A DNA stretch of 64,000 bases. It comes from Rahnella bruchi. Its GTDB lineage: Bacteria; Pseudomonadota; Gammaproteobacteria; Enterobacterales; Enterobacteriaceae. Each line of letters opens with the position of its first letter. The stretch's first letter is position 1. A program made the translations under genes and the position numbers. Under the pieces are notes generated by a model, which worked only from the letters and a program-made list of their open reading frames with translations, was not told the DNA's origin and made no database searches. The stretch covers positions 62,001 to 126,000 of the forward strand of contig NZ_QZWI01000002.1 in NCBI RefSeq assembly GCF_003614975.1, read 5' to 3'. Below, in pieces: positions 47,150 through 56,630 of the stretch.

Positions 47150-48124
47150 ATGAATGACAAGACAACGCTGTCCGATTTGACTAACCATCCGGAATTCAGC
47201 ATGGGTGAAGAGGAACTGCTGGCGCGCACCGCGTGGTTCTATTACCACGACGGCCTGACCCAGAATGAGATTGGTGAACGGCTCGGGCTGACGCGGCTTA
47301 AAGTGTCGCGTTTGCTTGAAAAAGGCCGGCAATCCGGGGTGATCCGCGTACAAATCAACTCGCGTTTTGAGGGATGTTTGTCGCTGGAAAACACGCTGCT
47401 TGAGCGCTTTGGTTTGCAGCAGGTTCGTGTGCTGCCCCAGCTTGCCGATGGCTCGCTGAGCGCACGGCTGGGCGTCGGCGCGGCGCATATGCTGATGACG
47501 ATGTTAAAACCGGAGCAATTGCTGGCCGTCGGATTTGGCGAAACCGCCATGAGTACGTTGCAGCATCTGAGCGGATTTATCGCCTCGCAGCAGATCCGCA
47601 TGGTGACGCTTTCCGGCGGTGTTGGCCCTTATATGACCGGCATCGGACAGCTGGATGCTGCCTGCGGAGTCAGCATTATTCCGGCACCGCTGCGCGCTTC
47701 TTCTGCCAGCGTGGCAGCAATATTTCGCCAGGAACGCAACGTACATGACGTGATGCTCGCGGCCTGCGCGGCGGATATCGCCGTCGTCGGCATCGGTTCG
47801 CTCAACCAGAAACAGGAAGCGACGATATTGCGCTCCGGTTATATCAGCGAAGGCGAACAATTGTTATTTGGCCGCAAAGGTGCGGTCGGTGACATTCTCG
47901 GTTTCTTTATGCAGCGTAACGGCGAGCTGGCGGAAAACATGGCAATCCACGACGAACTGATAGCCGTCGCACCGGACGAACTGGCCAGCATTCCGACCGT
48001 ATTAGGCGTGGCGGGCGGCGTTGAGAAGGCCGAAGCGATTGTCGCCGCGCTGAAAGGTAAACGAATAAACGCACTGGTTACTGAAGAGAGCACAGCAAGA
48101 GCCATGCTGGCGCTGCTCGGCTGA
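47150..48124 (+). CDS. lsrR: Transcriptional repressor LsrR
   Basis: A 324-residue SorC/DeoR-type repressor (E. coli 317) that represses lsrACDBFG and its own gene until phospho-AI-2 binds. The helix-turn-helix is at about residues 35-60 ([24 protein letters not shown]). The sugar-phosphate-binding domain includes [14 protein letters not shown] and [23 protein letters not shown] at 47141 lies within the proposed operator half-site, so I take the ATG at 47150. lsrK follows 70 nt later. Confidence 0.94.
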   Translation: MNDKTTLSDLTNHPEFSMGEEELLARTAWFYYHDGLTQNEIGERLGLTRLKVSRLLEKGRQSGVIRVQINSRFEGCLSLENTLLERFGLQQVRVLPQLADGSLSARLGVGAAHMLMTMLKPEQLLAVGFGETAMSTLQHLSGFIASQQIRMVTLSGGVGPYMTGIGQLDAACGVSIIPAPLRASSASVAAIFRQERNVHDVMLAACAADIAVVGIGSLNQKQEATILRSGYISEGEQLLFGRKGAVGDILGFFMQRNGELAENMAIHDELIAVAPDELASIPTVLGVAGGVEKAEAIVAALKGKRINALVTEESTARAMLALLG

Positions 48125-48194
48125 CACGCAGGGTGTAAGAGGCGTGGCGGTCAGGTAAACGGTGCCCGATAAACTGGCACGAGAGAACGTAGCG

Positions 48195-49787
48195 ATGACC
48201 TCTACCCTGAACTCTGACGACGATCGTAGCTATTTAATGGCGCTGGATGCCGGTACCGGCAGTATCCGGGCGGTAATTTTCAATCTTGAAGGTGAGCAGA
48301 TTGCCGCCGGACAAGCGGAGTGGATCCATCTGGCAGTGCCGGATGTCCCCGGTTCGATGGAGTTTGATCTGCAAAAAAACTGGCAACTGGCCTGCCAGTG
48401 TATTCGCCAGGCGCTGCATGAGGCACATCTCCCTGCTTCTGCTATCCGTGCCGTCGCCGCCTGTTCTATGCGCGAAGGCATTGTGCTGTACGACAAAGCC
48501 GGTGAACCTCTCTGGGCGTGCGCGAACGTTGATGCCCGCGCCAGCCGTGAAGTCTCCGAATTAAAAGAAATCCATAATTTCGAATTTGAACGCGAAGTGT
48601 ATGAATGCTCCGGCCAGACGCTGGCACTGAGTGCCATGCCACGTTTGCTGTGGCTGGCCCATCATCGTCCGGATATTTATCGCAAGGCTGCAACCATTAC
48701 CATGATCAGCGACTGGCTGGCGTATATGCTCAGCGGCGAACTGGCGGTGGATCCTTCAAATGCAGGCACTACCGGCATGCTGGATTTAGCCACCCGTAAC
48801 TGGCGGCCTGAGCTGCTGGATATGGCGGGTTTACGCGCGGATATGCTTTCGCCGGTGGCCGAAACCGGGACACGACTCGGTTACGTGACTTCGCTTGCTG
48901 CTGATGCCTGTGGTCTGAAAGCCGGAACGCCGGTGGGCATGGGTGGCGGCGACGCGCAACTGGGTACGCTCGGCCTCGGGCTGGTACGCCCCGGACAAAC
49001 TGCGGTTCTCGGTGGAACGTTCTGGCAGCAAATCGTCAATCTGCCTGAACCGGTGACCGATCCGGAGATGAATATCCGCGTCAATCCCCACGTCATCCCC
49101 GGCATGGCGCAGGCAGAATCCATCAGTTTCTTCACCGGCCTGACCATGCGCTGGTTCCGCGACGCGTTTTGTACAGAAGAAAAAACCATGGCACATCGCC
49201 TCGGTGTCGATGCCTACAGCCTGCTGGAAGATATGGCGGCGCGGGTACCGGTCGGTGCCTGGGGCGTAACGCCGGTTTTTTCCGATGCGATGCATTTCAA
49301 GAACTGGTACCACGCTGCGCCGTCGTTCATCAATCTTTCCATTGATCCGGAAAAGTGCAACAAACCGGTGCTGTTCCGTGCGCTGGAAGAGAACGCCGCC
49401 ATCGTTTCGGCCTGCAATCTGGATATGATCGCCGCCTTCTCCGGCGTACGCGCAAAATCGCTGGTGTTTTCCGGCGGTGGTTCGAAGGGCAAATTATGGT
49501 GCCAGATTTTAAGTGATGTGACCGGCGTCCCCGTGAATGTGCCGGTAGTAAAAGAAGCCACCGCGCTCGGTTGCGCGATTGCAGCAGGTGTAGCGGCGGG
49601 TGTTTATGCATCGCTTGCGCAAACCGGTGAAGCACTGGTGCGCTGGGAGCGTGAATATCAGCCGGATGTGGCTAATCATGCAAAATATCTGGTGCAGAAA
49701 GCCAACTGGCAGGAAGTGTATGCGGATCAGCTCAGGCTGGTAGACAGGCAACTGACGACGTCGATGTGGAAAGCGCCAGGATTGTGA
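48195..49787 (+). CDS. lsrK: AI-2 kinase LsrK
   Basis: A 530-residue FGGY kinase, same length as E. coli LsrK. It phosphorylates imported AI-2 (as linear DPD) to phospho-DPD, the LsrR inducer. [21 protein letters not shown] is the phosphate loop region, [15 protein letters not shown] the substrate region, [13 protein letters not shown] and [25 protein letters not shown] the ATP-binding blocks. A GTG at 48162 preceded by AGGTAAACG is an alternative start giving eleven more residues. Co-directional with lsrR. Fold-back element copy 2 begins about 40 nt downstream. Confidence 0.95.
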   Translation: MTSTLNSDDDRSYLMALDAGTGSIRAVIFNLEGEQIAAGQAEWIHLAVPDVPGSMEFDLQKNWQLACQCIRQALHEAHLPASAIRAVAACSMREGIVLYDKAGEPLWACANVDARASREVSELKEIHNFEFEREVYECSGQTLALSAMPRLLWLAHHRPDIYRKAATITMISDWLAYMLSGELAVDPSNAGTTGMLDLATRNWRPELLDMAGLRADMLSPVAETGTRLGYVTSLAADACGLKAGTPVGMGGGDAQLGTLGLGLVRPGQTAVLGGTFWQQIVNLPEPVTDPEMNIRVNPHVIPGMAQAESISFFTGLTMRWFRDAFCTEEKTMAHRLGVDAYSLLEDMAARVPVGAWGVTPVFSDAMHFKNWYHAAPSFINLSIDPEKCNKPVLFRALEENAAIVSACNLDMIAAFSGVRAKSLVFSGGGSKGKLWCQILSDVTGVPVNVPVVKEATALGCAIAAGVAAGVYASLAQTGEALVRWEREYQPDVANHAKYLVQKANWQEVYADQLRLVDRQLTTSMWKAPGL

Positions 49788-49825
49788 GGGTTAGCCACCC
49801 TAACTGGCTGCCTGAGGTCAAGGTC

Positions 49826-50320
49826 GTGGGCTCGCCGCCCACACTCGCTTTAAGGTCAACACCTTGGGCTGCCACCCAAACTGGCCTTAAGAGGCGCCTA
49901 TCGCCGCGCCTCTTAAGAATCTCCGGCTCTTTCACTACGCGCTATCGCTAGACACTATGTTTCAGTTACTTCAGTGACAGGCTGGAAAGCTTGCCGCTAC
50001 GCGGTCCCTTCTCTCGGTGTTCGAGCCCTACGTCTCGAACCCGCTCCGTTCAGCAAGTTTTCTGAATCGCCCGCACGATCTTAAAATCACCGGCAGATTG
50101 TCTTTTATCATTTAAAAGAGTTTATTGGCGTGCTCAAAATTCAGCTGAACGGAGCGGCTTCGAGACCATTGGCTCGAAGACCGAGAGAAGGCAGTGCGAA
50201 GCACCTGGATTTGCGCCACCTACTAATACACCAGAACATGTCCGTTGTGCCTGCGATAGCGCGCAGTGAAGAGACGTGGGAGATCCAAGAGGGGCCCGTC
50301 ATGGCCCCTCTTGGTCGGTT
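49826..50320 (+). repeat. Structured non-coding fold-back element, copy 2
   Basis: Core 49862-50320 aligns to copy 1. Arms: CTTAAGAGGCGC/GCGCCTCTTAAG (about 49886-49917); CTTCTCTCGGT (50008-50018) with ACCGAGAGAAG (50180-50190); CCGCTCCGTTCAGC (50041-50054) with GCTGAACGGAGCGG (50144-50157); small hairpins GTTCGAG/CTCGAAC (50019-50040) and CTTCGAG/CTCGAAG (50158-50179), both with 8-nt loops; right-end stem CCAAGAGGGGCC/GGCCCCTCTTGG. The head adds GTGGGC/GCCCAC (49826) and TTGGG/CCCAA (49864) hairpins. Where stems differ from copy 1 both sides change, keeping pairing. Like copy 1 it follows an FGGY kinase gene and faces a minus-strand gene end. Confidence 0.85.
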
Positions 50321-50402
50321 TCGGCGCGAAAAAGCCAGGTGATAACCGTTGCTGAAAAACCGAAACTATCACAATTCTTAATGTAGAGGCTATTACGCCC
50401 AG
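50321..50402. other. Tail between fold-back copy 2 and kdgT
   Basis: 82 nt with a GTTTCGG/CCGAAAC pair (about 50317-50367) that could form the kdgT end hairpin. Nothing else is visible. Confidence 0.35.
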
Positions 50403-51401
50403 TTATTTGACACTCGCCAACGGCGGGTCCATCGCCACTTTGCCTTTCACTGCTTTGTTCTTCACTCTTCTTGACCACATGGCAGTCAGGATCGGCACCA
50501 GTATGGAGGTGACGATAACCGACGTGGCGACCAGAGCGGTAGCAGCCGGGGCGATAGGTTTAAACTGCGGCACCATTTCAGCGATCAGTACCGGTGTAGC
50601 CACTGCGGCACCGGCTGAACTGGAGGCAGCAATACCTGCCGTGCCATCGCCGCCGCCGATGAATTTGTCTGCCAGGATCAGCGGGATACCGGTTATCACA
50701 ATAACGGCTACACCCAGAAGCACACCTAACAGACCGGTTTGTGCAATCACGGTCAGGTTGATGGTGTTACCAAGCGCGAAGGCGAAGAACGGGATCAGCG
50801 TCTGAACCGCTTTGCTGAAGAATTCGCGCAGTTCAGGATCCAGATTACCTAAACCGAAACCGATCAGGAACGGCAGGACTGCACCAACGAAGACGTGCGG
50901 TTCGAAAGACGCAATACCTGCGGTGCCGAGGATGACCATGGTCATCAGCGGACCAGATTCCAGCGACATCAGCACGAATGCCCCCGCCTCTTCTTTGGTG
51001 CCGTATTGTTGCATCACCGAGGCGTACAAACCGCCGTTGGTCATGTCCATTGACGCGACCAGAGCCAGCACCGAAAGCCCGGCAAAGAAGCCGAACTCCA
51101 CACCATTTTCAGGCATGAAACGTGAAGCCACTGCCGCAACAATCCAGGCAACCGCAATTTTCGTGACGACCAGCGTGCCGGATTTGCGCAATACGGTTCC
51201 GGTCGCGCTCAGTTTGATCGACGCCCCCATGCAGAAGAACCACACGGCGAGAATCGGCACAGTTCCTGTCATCAGTCCGTTGGTGAAAGAACCAAAATAC
51301 TTGCCCGAATCAGGCGCGAAGGTATGACACAACGCACCAAGGAAGAGAGGCACTAACATCATTCCGCCAGGGATTTTTTCTATTGCTCGTTTAATGTGCA
51401 T
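50403..51401 (-). CDS. kdgT: 2-keto-3-deoxygluconate:H+ symporter KdgT
   Basis: A 332-residue permease (E. coli KdgT is 327) with about ten helices; it imports 2-keto-3-deoxygluconate, a pectin and hexuronate breakdown product. The N-terminus [28 protein letters not shown] and the middle [35 protein letters not shown] match closely. A GTG at 51410 is in frame, but AGGTG is spaced for the ATG at 51401. A KdgR-type box lies about 90 nt upstream. No other KDG genes are in the window. Confidence 0.93.
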   Translation of the reverse strand: MHIKRAIEKIPGGMMLVPLFLGALCHTFAPDSGKYFGSFTNGLMTGTVPILAVWFFCMGASIKLSATGTVLRKSGTLVVTKIAVAWIVAAVASRFMPENGVEFGFFAGLSVLALVASMDMTNGGLYASVMQQYGTKEEAGAFVLMSLESGPLMTMVILGTAGIASFEPHVFVGAVLPFLIGFGLGNLDPELREFFSKAVQTLIPFFAFALGNTINLTVIAQTGLLGVLLGVAVIVITGIPLILADKFIGGGDGTAGIAASSSAGAAVATPVLIAEMVPQFKPIAPAATALVATSVIVTSILVPILTAMWSRRVKNKAVKGKVAMDPPLASVK

Positions 51402-51486
51402 GTTTTTCACCTGATTAAAAGTAACGGACCACTGAATGCCGCTACGTTATCCATTTCTCAGGGTTATAAAAGTGATTCACTTCATA

Positions 51487-51507
51487 AATTGAAACGATGT
51501 TTCTATT
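51487..51507 (-). promoter_or_regulatory. KdgR box upstream of kdgT
   Basis: AATTGAAACGATGTTTCTATT fits the KdgR consensus (AATnAAAC-like arm, 3-nt centre, GTTTnATT-like arm). KdgR represses pectin and KDG genes in enterobacteria, so kdgT is likely in that regulon. Confidence 0.7.
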
Positions 51508-51603
51508 TTTTAGATCGGTAGTTTTATTAATTTATTCCGTCAATATTTAATTTCTGAGTGCAATCACATTTTAAGATTTTTATTATTCAGACGACATCCT
51601 TTC

Positions 51604-51640
51604 AAAAACAAAAAACCCGCAGCAGTCGCCTGTGCGGGTT
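51604..51640 (-). terminator. Terminator after fsaA
   Basis: AACCCGCA and TGCGGGTT arms with an 11-nt loop; on the minus strand TTTTTTG follows. Confidence 0.88.
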
Positions 51641-51659
51641 CGGTATTGCAGGAATGAGT

Positions 51660-52325
51660 TCAGTCGATTGACGTGGTGCCAAAAGCCTGACGCCAGTCGG
51701 CATCAAATTTTTCAACTGCCGCCTGTACCGCCGGAGTATCGAGCAGTTGTTCCGCGACATCGACCGGCAGAGTGATTGACTGGCAACCGGCCAGCAGACA
51801 ATCCATCGCCTGGCGGGGCGTTCTGAAACTGGCTGCCAGCACTTTTGATTGCGGCGCATGAAGGTTTAGCAGGGTCTGTAACGCTTTAACCATCGCGATA
51901 CCATCACCGCCCTGCGCGTCCAGCCGGTTAACGTAAGGCGCGACATATTCTGCACCCGCAAGCGCCGATAACAGCCCCTGACCTGCCCCGTAAACGGCGG
52001 TGCCAAGAGTCGGGATATTCATGACTTTCAGTTTCTTGATCGCGGCCAGCCCTTCAGAAGTTACGGGGATCTTTACCACTAAACCTGGTACCCGCTGCGT
52101 CAGTAACAGGGCTTCGGCCACCATCTGCTCAGTATCTGACGCCATCACCTGCGCAAATAATTTGCCATTGCCGCCCAGTGCATCGCGCAACGCAGGCAAC
52201 ACTTCCCACAGCGGTTTACCCTCTTTCGCCACGATGCTGGGATTGGTCGTCACCCCCTGCAACGGCAATATTCGTGAAAGACGTTTGACCGCAGTCACAT
52301 CAGCAGTATCGAGATACAACTCCAT
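51660..52325 (-). CDS. fsaA: Fructose-6-phosphate aldolase FsaA
   Basis: A 221-residue transaldolase-like aldolase (E. coli FsaA is 220) that reversibly cleaves fructose 6-phosphate or 1-deoxy analogues to glyceraldehyde 3-phosphate and a C3 ketone. [10 protein letters not shown] is the family start, the Schiff-base lysine is in [11 protein letters not shown] or the adjacent K-rich segment by analogy, and [35 protein letters not shown] is diagnostic. GGAGAGG precedes the ATG at 52325. It is divergent from ybiYW, adjacent as in E. coli, which favours FsaA over FsaB. Confidence 0.92.
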   Translation of the reverse strand: MELYLDTADVTAVKRLSRILPLQGVTTNPSIVAKEGKPLWEVLPALRDALGGNGKLFAQVMASDTEQMVAEALLLTQRVPGLVVKIPVTSEGLAAIKKLKVMNIPTLGTAVYGAGQGLLSALAGAEYVAPYVNRLDAQGGDGIAMVKALQTLLNLHAPQSKVLAASFRTPRQAMDCLLAGCQSITLPVDVAEQLLDTPAVQAAVEKFDADWRQAFGTTSID

Positions 52326-52393
52326 CACCCTCTCCTTAAACCTGTGAGCAAATGCAAAGTTCAGAGAGTGTACCTCTGCAAGCAGAAGGTTTG

Positions 52394-52434
52394 TTGATCA
52401 CCATCAAAATCACTTTCGAATGAAAGACTATAAA
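52394..52434 (+). promoter_or_regulatory. FNR-dependent promoter of ybiYW
   Basis: TTGAT-CACC-ATCAA (52394-52407) is a perfect FNR box. TATAAA (52429-52434) is a good -10. With a start near 52441 the box is centred about 41 bp upstream, the class II activator position. This fits oxygen-sensitive glycyl-radical genes. Confidence 0.82.
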
Positions 52435-52470
52435 TTACGAAAGAAGAAATATGCACGAAGGAGTGTCGAG

Positions 52471-53370
52471 ATGATTTTCAATGTGCAGCGTTATTCCACG
52501 CATGATGGTCCTGGGATCCGCACGGTCGTGTTTCTCAAAGGTTGTTCGCTGGGATGCACCTGGTGTCAGAACCCGGAGAGTCGTTCTGCCGGCCACGATA
52601 TTTTGTTCGATACCCGCCTGTGCAGCACAGGTTGCAATTATTGCGCGCAGGTTTTTCCTCATGCAGTCACATTTGAAAACGGCAAAATCTGCGTCCGGCA
52701 GGAGAATTTTACTGCGGCGGATTTATGCCAGATTGAACAGACCTGCCCTTCCGCCGCGCTGAGCGTGTGCGGCAATGAGGTGGAGATCGATGCACTGATG
52801 CAACAAATTTTGCGTGATAAGCCTTTTTATCAGCGTACCGGCGGTGGCGTCACACTTTCCGGTGGCGAACCTTTTATGCAGCCGCAAACCGTACGGACGT
52901 TACTGCAACGCTGTAAACAGGAAGGTTTGCATACGGCCGTGGAAACCTGTCTGCATGTGCCATGGAAATACATTGAGCCCTCTCTCGGCACGCTCGATCT
53001 CGTGCTGGCGGATTTAAAACATGTCGCCGGTGAACCTTTTAAACGCCTGACCGGCGGCTCGGTAAAACGCGTTATGGACAATTTTCGCCGTCTTGCCGCT
53101 GCCGGACAAAAGCTTATCGTCCGCGTTCCGTTGATTCCTGATTTCAACGCTGATCGTACGTCCATCCGCCAGATTGTCGATTTCGCGGCGGAAGAAACCG
53201 GCTGCGAAACCATCCATTTTTTGCCATATCACACGCTTGGCATCAATAAATACGCCCTGCTCGGGCAACCTTATCTGGCCCCGCGCCAGCCGTTAAATGA
53301 CCCTGACCTGCTGACGTTTGCCGAAGAGTACGCCGCACAAAAAGGGCTGTGTTCACAGTTAAGAGGATAA
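52471..53370 (+). CDS. ybiY: Glycyl-radical enzyme activase YbiY (PflE)
   Basis: A 299-residue radical-SAM enzyme that abstracts hydrogen from the glycine of its partner enzyme. The SAM cluster motif CxxxCxxC is CSLGCTWC; further cysteines (CSTGCNYC and [16 protein letters not shown]) suit the extra Fe-S clusters of this activase class. [15 protein letters not shown] is the SAM-binding GGE motif. AAGGAG lies 7 nt before the ATG at 52471; an upstream in-frame ATG at 52420 would start before the predicted -10. Followed by ybiW after 5 nt. Confidence 0.93.
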   Translation: MIFNVQRYSTHDGPGIRTVVFLKGCSLGCTWCQNPESRSAGHDILFDTRLCSTGCNYCAQVFPHAVTFENGKICVRQENFTAADLCQIEQTCPSAALSVCGNEVEIDALMQQILRDKPFYQRTGGGVTLSGGEPFMQPQTVRTLLQRCKQEGLHTAVETCLHVPWKYIEPSLGTLDLVLADLKHVAGEPFKRLTGGSVKRVMDNFRRLAAAGQKLIVRVPLIPDFNADRTSIRQIVDFAAEETGCETIHFLPYHTLGINKYALLGQPYLAPRQPLNDPDLLTFAEEYAAQKGLCSQLRG

Positions 53371-53375
53371 GAATA

Positions 53376-55808
53376 ATGACCCAGCTGAATCTGAATACCC
53401 TTTCCGCCCGGATCCACGCTCATAAAGAAGCCCTGATCCATATCGTGAAGCCGCCGGTCTGTACTGAACGCGCGCGGCATTACACGCAGATTTATCAGCA
53501 ACATGCCGACAAGCCGCTGGCGGTACGCCGCGCACTGGCGCTGGCTGAGCATCTCAGCAAACGCACTATCTGGATCAAACATGATGAGCTGATTGTCGGT
53601 AATCAGGCCAGTGAAGTGCGCGCCGCACCGATCTTCCCGGAATACACCGTGGGCTGGATCGAAAGTGAAATTGATACGCTGGCGGACCGGCCGGGCGCGG
53701 GTTTTGCTGTAAGCGAAGCGAACAAAAAAATCCTGCACGAGATTTGCCCATGGTGGCGTGGTCAGACGGTTCAGGACCGCTGCTACGGGATGTTTACCGA
53801 CGAACAGAAAGCGCTGCTCGAAAGCGGGATTGTAAAAGCCGAAGGGAATATGACCTCCGGCGATGCGCATCTGGCAGTAAATTTCCCGCTGCTGCTGGAA
53901 CTCGGCATTGACGGTTTGCGCCATAAAGTTGATGAGCGCCGCAGCCGCATTCAGCTGACTGACTGGGAAGACCTGCACAAAGAGCAATTGCTGAAAGCCA
54001 TTGATATCACCCTGAACGCCGTCAGCACTCATGTTCTGCGCTTCGCAGAACTGGCGCGTGAAATGGCCATTTCGGAAACCCGCGAAAACCGCCGTACAGA
54101 ATTACTGACGATGGCCGCGAACTGTGAATTGATTGCTCACCGGCCACCGGAGAATTTCTGGCAGGCGTTGCAGTTATGCTATTTCATTCAGCTGATTTTG
54201 CAGATCGAATCCAACGGCCACTCCGTATCATTCGGGCGTATGGATCAGTATCTGTATCCGTTCTACCGACGCGATGTGGAACTGGAACAGACGCTGGATC
54301 GCGGCCAGGCAATTGAACTGCTGCAAAGTTGCTGGCTGAAACTGCTGGAGGTGAACAAAATCCGCTCCGGCACACACTCCAAAGCGTCTGCCGGTAGCCC
54401 GCTGTATCAGAACGTCACCATCGGTGGCCAGACATTGCGCAATGGCGTTGCCTCGGATGCGGTCAATCCGCTGTCCTACGCGGTGCTGGAATCCTGCGGG
54501 CAACTGCGCTCCACCCAGCCGAATCTCAGCGTGCGTTATCACGCCGGTATGAGTAATGATTTCCTCGACGCCTGCGTGCAGGTGATCCGCTGCGGCTTTG
54601 GGATGCCCGCATTCAACAACGATGAAATCGTCATTCCTGAATTCATCAAGCTGGGTGTCGAAAAGCAGGATGCCTATGATTATGCGGCCATTGGTTGTAT
54701 CGAAACAGCGGTCGGCGGCAAATGGGGATATCGCTGCACCGGCATGAGCTTCATCAACTTTGCCCGGGTCATGCTGGCTGCACTGGAACAGGGTAAGGAC
54801 GCAAAAAGCCAGACCCGTTTCCTGGCGCAGGAGCGCGGGTTGTCGCAGGGCAATTTTGACGATTTCGAACAGGTTTTCGCGCAGTGGAATGAACAAATCC
54901 GTTATTACACGCGCAAATCTATCGAGATCGAATGCGTGGTCGATACGGTTCTGGAAGAAAACGCGCAGGATATTTTATGTTCCGCACTGGTCGATGACTG
55001 CATTGAACGCGGTAAAACCATTAAACAAGGTGGCGCGAAATATGACTGGGTTTCCGGTTTGCAGGTCGGGATCGCTAATCTGGGTAACAGTCTGGCTGCG
55101 GTGAAAAAACTGGTCTTCGAGCAGGGCACTGTCGGTCAGCAGGAGCTGGCCGACGCGCTGGCTTCCGATTATGCAGGGCTGGACGGCGAACGTCTGCGCC
55201 AGCGCTTGTTAAACGGCGCAGAGAAATACGGCAACGATCATGACGGAGTGGATAATCTTCTGGTGCGCGCGTACCAGTGTTATATCGATGAGCTGTCGAA
55301 TTATCACAATACCCGTTTCGGCCGCGGTCCGGTTGGGGGTACGTATTACGCCGGTACGTCTTCCATCTCTGCCAACGTGCCTTTCGGTGCGGCCACCACG
55401 GCGACCCCGGATGGTCGCAAAGCCTTTACTCCGCTGGCAGAGGGCGCCAGTCCGGCATCCGGTACTGATCATCTCGGTCCGACAGCGGTATTTAACTCGC
55501 TGGGTAAATTGCCTACCGAAGCGATTCTGGGCGGCGTATTACTGAACCAGAAGCTTAACCCCGCCTCGCTGGAAAACGAAAATGACCGCCAGACGTTAAT
55601 GTTGATGCTGCGGACATTCTTCGAGGAGCATCACGGCTGGCATGTTCAGTACAATATCGTTTCCCGCGAGACGCTGCTGAAAGCCCGTGAGGAGCCACAA
55701 AGCTATCGTGATCTGGTGGTTCGCGTGGCCGGTTATTCCGCGTTCTTTACGGCCTTATCGCCGGAGGCTCAGGATGATATTATCGCCCGTACTGAACACT
55801 CTCTTTAA
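53376..55808 (+). CDS. ybiW: Glycyl-radical enzyme YbiW (PflF)
   Basis: An 810-residue glycyl-radical enzyme, same length as E. coli YbiW. The catalytic cysteine is in AAIGCIETAVGG, with the nearby Glu as base, the pattern of lyase/dehydratase-type enzymes rather than pyruvate formate-lyase (which has adjacent cysteines). The glycyl-radical loop near the C-terminus reads VRVAGYSAFF. I recall a report assigning YbiW to cleavage of 1,5-anhydroglucitol 6-phosphate, followed by an Fsa-type aldolase; the neighbour fsaA fits. It needs anaerobic conditions and YbiY. GAGG precedes the ATG. Confidence 0.92.
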   Translation: MTQLNLNTLSARIHAHKEALIHIVKPPVCTERARHYTQIYQQHADKPLAVRRALALAEHLSKRTIWIKHDELIVGNQASEVRAAPIFPEYTVGWIESEIDTLADRPGAGFAVSEANKKILHEICPWWRGQTVQDRCYGMFTDEQKALLESGIVKAEGNMTSGDAHLAVNFPLLLELGIDGLRHKVDERRSRIQLTDWEDLHKEQLLKAIDITLNAVSTHVLRFAELAREMAISETRENRRTELLTMAANCELIAHRPPENFWQALQLCYFIQLILQIESNGHSVSFGRMDQYLYPFYRRDVELEQTLDRGQAIELLQSCWLKLLEVNKIRSGTHSKASAGSPLYQNVTIGGQTLRNGVASDAVNPLSYAVLESCGQLRSTQPNLSVRYHAGMSNDFLDACVQVIRCGFGMPAFNNDEIVIPEFIKLGVEKQDAYDYAAIGCIETAVGGKWGYRCTGMSFINFARVMLAALEQGKDAKSQTRFLAQERGLSQGNFDDFEQVFAQWNEQIRYYTRKSIEIECVVDTVLEENAQDILCSALVDDCIERGKTIKQGGAKYDWVSGLQVGIANLGNSLAAVKKLVFEQGTVGQQELADALASDYAGLDGERLRQRLLNGAEKYGNDHDGVDNLLVRAYQCYIDELSNYHNTRFGRGPVGGTYYAGTSSISANVPFGAATTATPDGRKAFTPLAEGASPASGTDHLGPTAVFNSLGKLPTEAILGGVLLNQKLNPASLENENDRQTLMLMLRTFFEEHHGWHVQYNIVSRETLLKAREEPQSYRDLVVRVAGYSAFFTALSPEAQDDIIARTEHSL

Positions 55809-55834
55809 TGTTCTCAACTGATATTTCTTTTTTT

Positions 55835-55860
55835 GGGCGGTTCCTGCCGCCCTTACTTTT
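55835..55860 (+). terminator. Terminator after ybiW
   Basis: GGGCGG-TTCCTG-CCGCCC followed by TTACTTTT, only about 8 nt before the DeoR gene start. Confidence 0.7.
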
Positions 55861-55868
55861 GGGCAATT

Positions 55869-56612
55869 ATGAACGACAGACAACAAATCATTCTGCAATG
55901 GGTCAACGATAAACAGCGCATTAGCGTCACTGAGTTGTCACAGATATGTCAGGTTTCCGAAGTCACGATCCGTCATGATCTGACCCGGCTGGAGCAACGC
56001 CATTATCTGCGCCGTGTCCACGGTTTTGCCGTCGCAATCCAGACTGACGATGTTGATACCCGCATGATGTCGAATTTTGCGCAAAAGCAGAAGCTCGCGA
56101 AATTTGCCGCATCACTGATTCAGGACGGGGAAACTGTCTTTTTCGAAAGCGGGAGCAGTATCGCCCTGCTGGCTCAATATCTTGCCGATAAAAAGAATCT
56201 GACCGTGATCACCGTCAGCAGTTACGTGGCATCATTATTGAAAAGTATGCCGTGTGAAGTGGTTCTGCTGGGCGGGATGTATCAGAAAACCAGTCAGACC
56301 GTAGTCGGCCCGCTGACCAGACTGTGCCTGCAACAGATGAATTTCAGTAAGGCATTCATGGGTATTGACGGTTTCACGCAGATGACGGGTTTTACCGGTC
56401 GCGATATGCTGCGCGCCGATGTGGTGAATGCAGTGGTGGATAAAGGGGCGGAAAATATCGTCCTGACAGATTCTTCTAAATTCGGGCAAATTAATCTCAA
56501 TCCGCTCGGCCCGATCAGCGCATTCAGCCGTGTGATCACCGATGACAAACTGCCGGAAGAATACCAGCAGCAACTTTCTGCGGCGGGTGTTAAGGTCAGC
56601 CTGGTGGGCTGA
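55869..56612 (+). CDS. DeoR-family transcriptional regulator
   Basis: A 247-residue repressor of the DeoR/GlpR type. The helix-turn-helix covers residues about 18-45 (ISVTELSQICQVSEVTIRHDLTRLE), and the sugar-phosphate-binding domain contains FFESGSSIALLAQYL and GIDGFTQMTGFTGRD. It follows ybiW in the same direction, after a terminator, with a weak ribosome site. By position it likely controls ybiYW or fsaA in response to a phosphorylated sugar; this is inference. It converges on araD with an 18-nt gap. Confidence 0.88.
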   Translation: MNDRQQIILQWVNDKQRISVTELSQICQVSEVTIRHDLTRLEQRHYLRRVHGFAVAIQTDDVDTRMMSNFAQKQKLAKFAASLIQDGETVFFESGSSIALLAQYLADKKNLTVITVSSYVASLLKSMPCEVVLLGGMYQKTSQTVVGPLTRLCLQQMNFSKAFMGIDGFTQMTGFTGRDMLRADVVNAVVDKGAENIVLTDSSKFGQINLNPLGPISAFSRVITDDKLPEEYQQQLSAAGVKVSLVG

Positions 56613-56630
56613 CCTTTGGCATAACCAGGA

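Noticed and set aside
50130-50342. 70-codon open frame within fold-back copy 2
   Set aside because: The corresponding frame in copy 1 is not conserved; base changes follow stem pairing, not codons.
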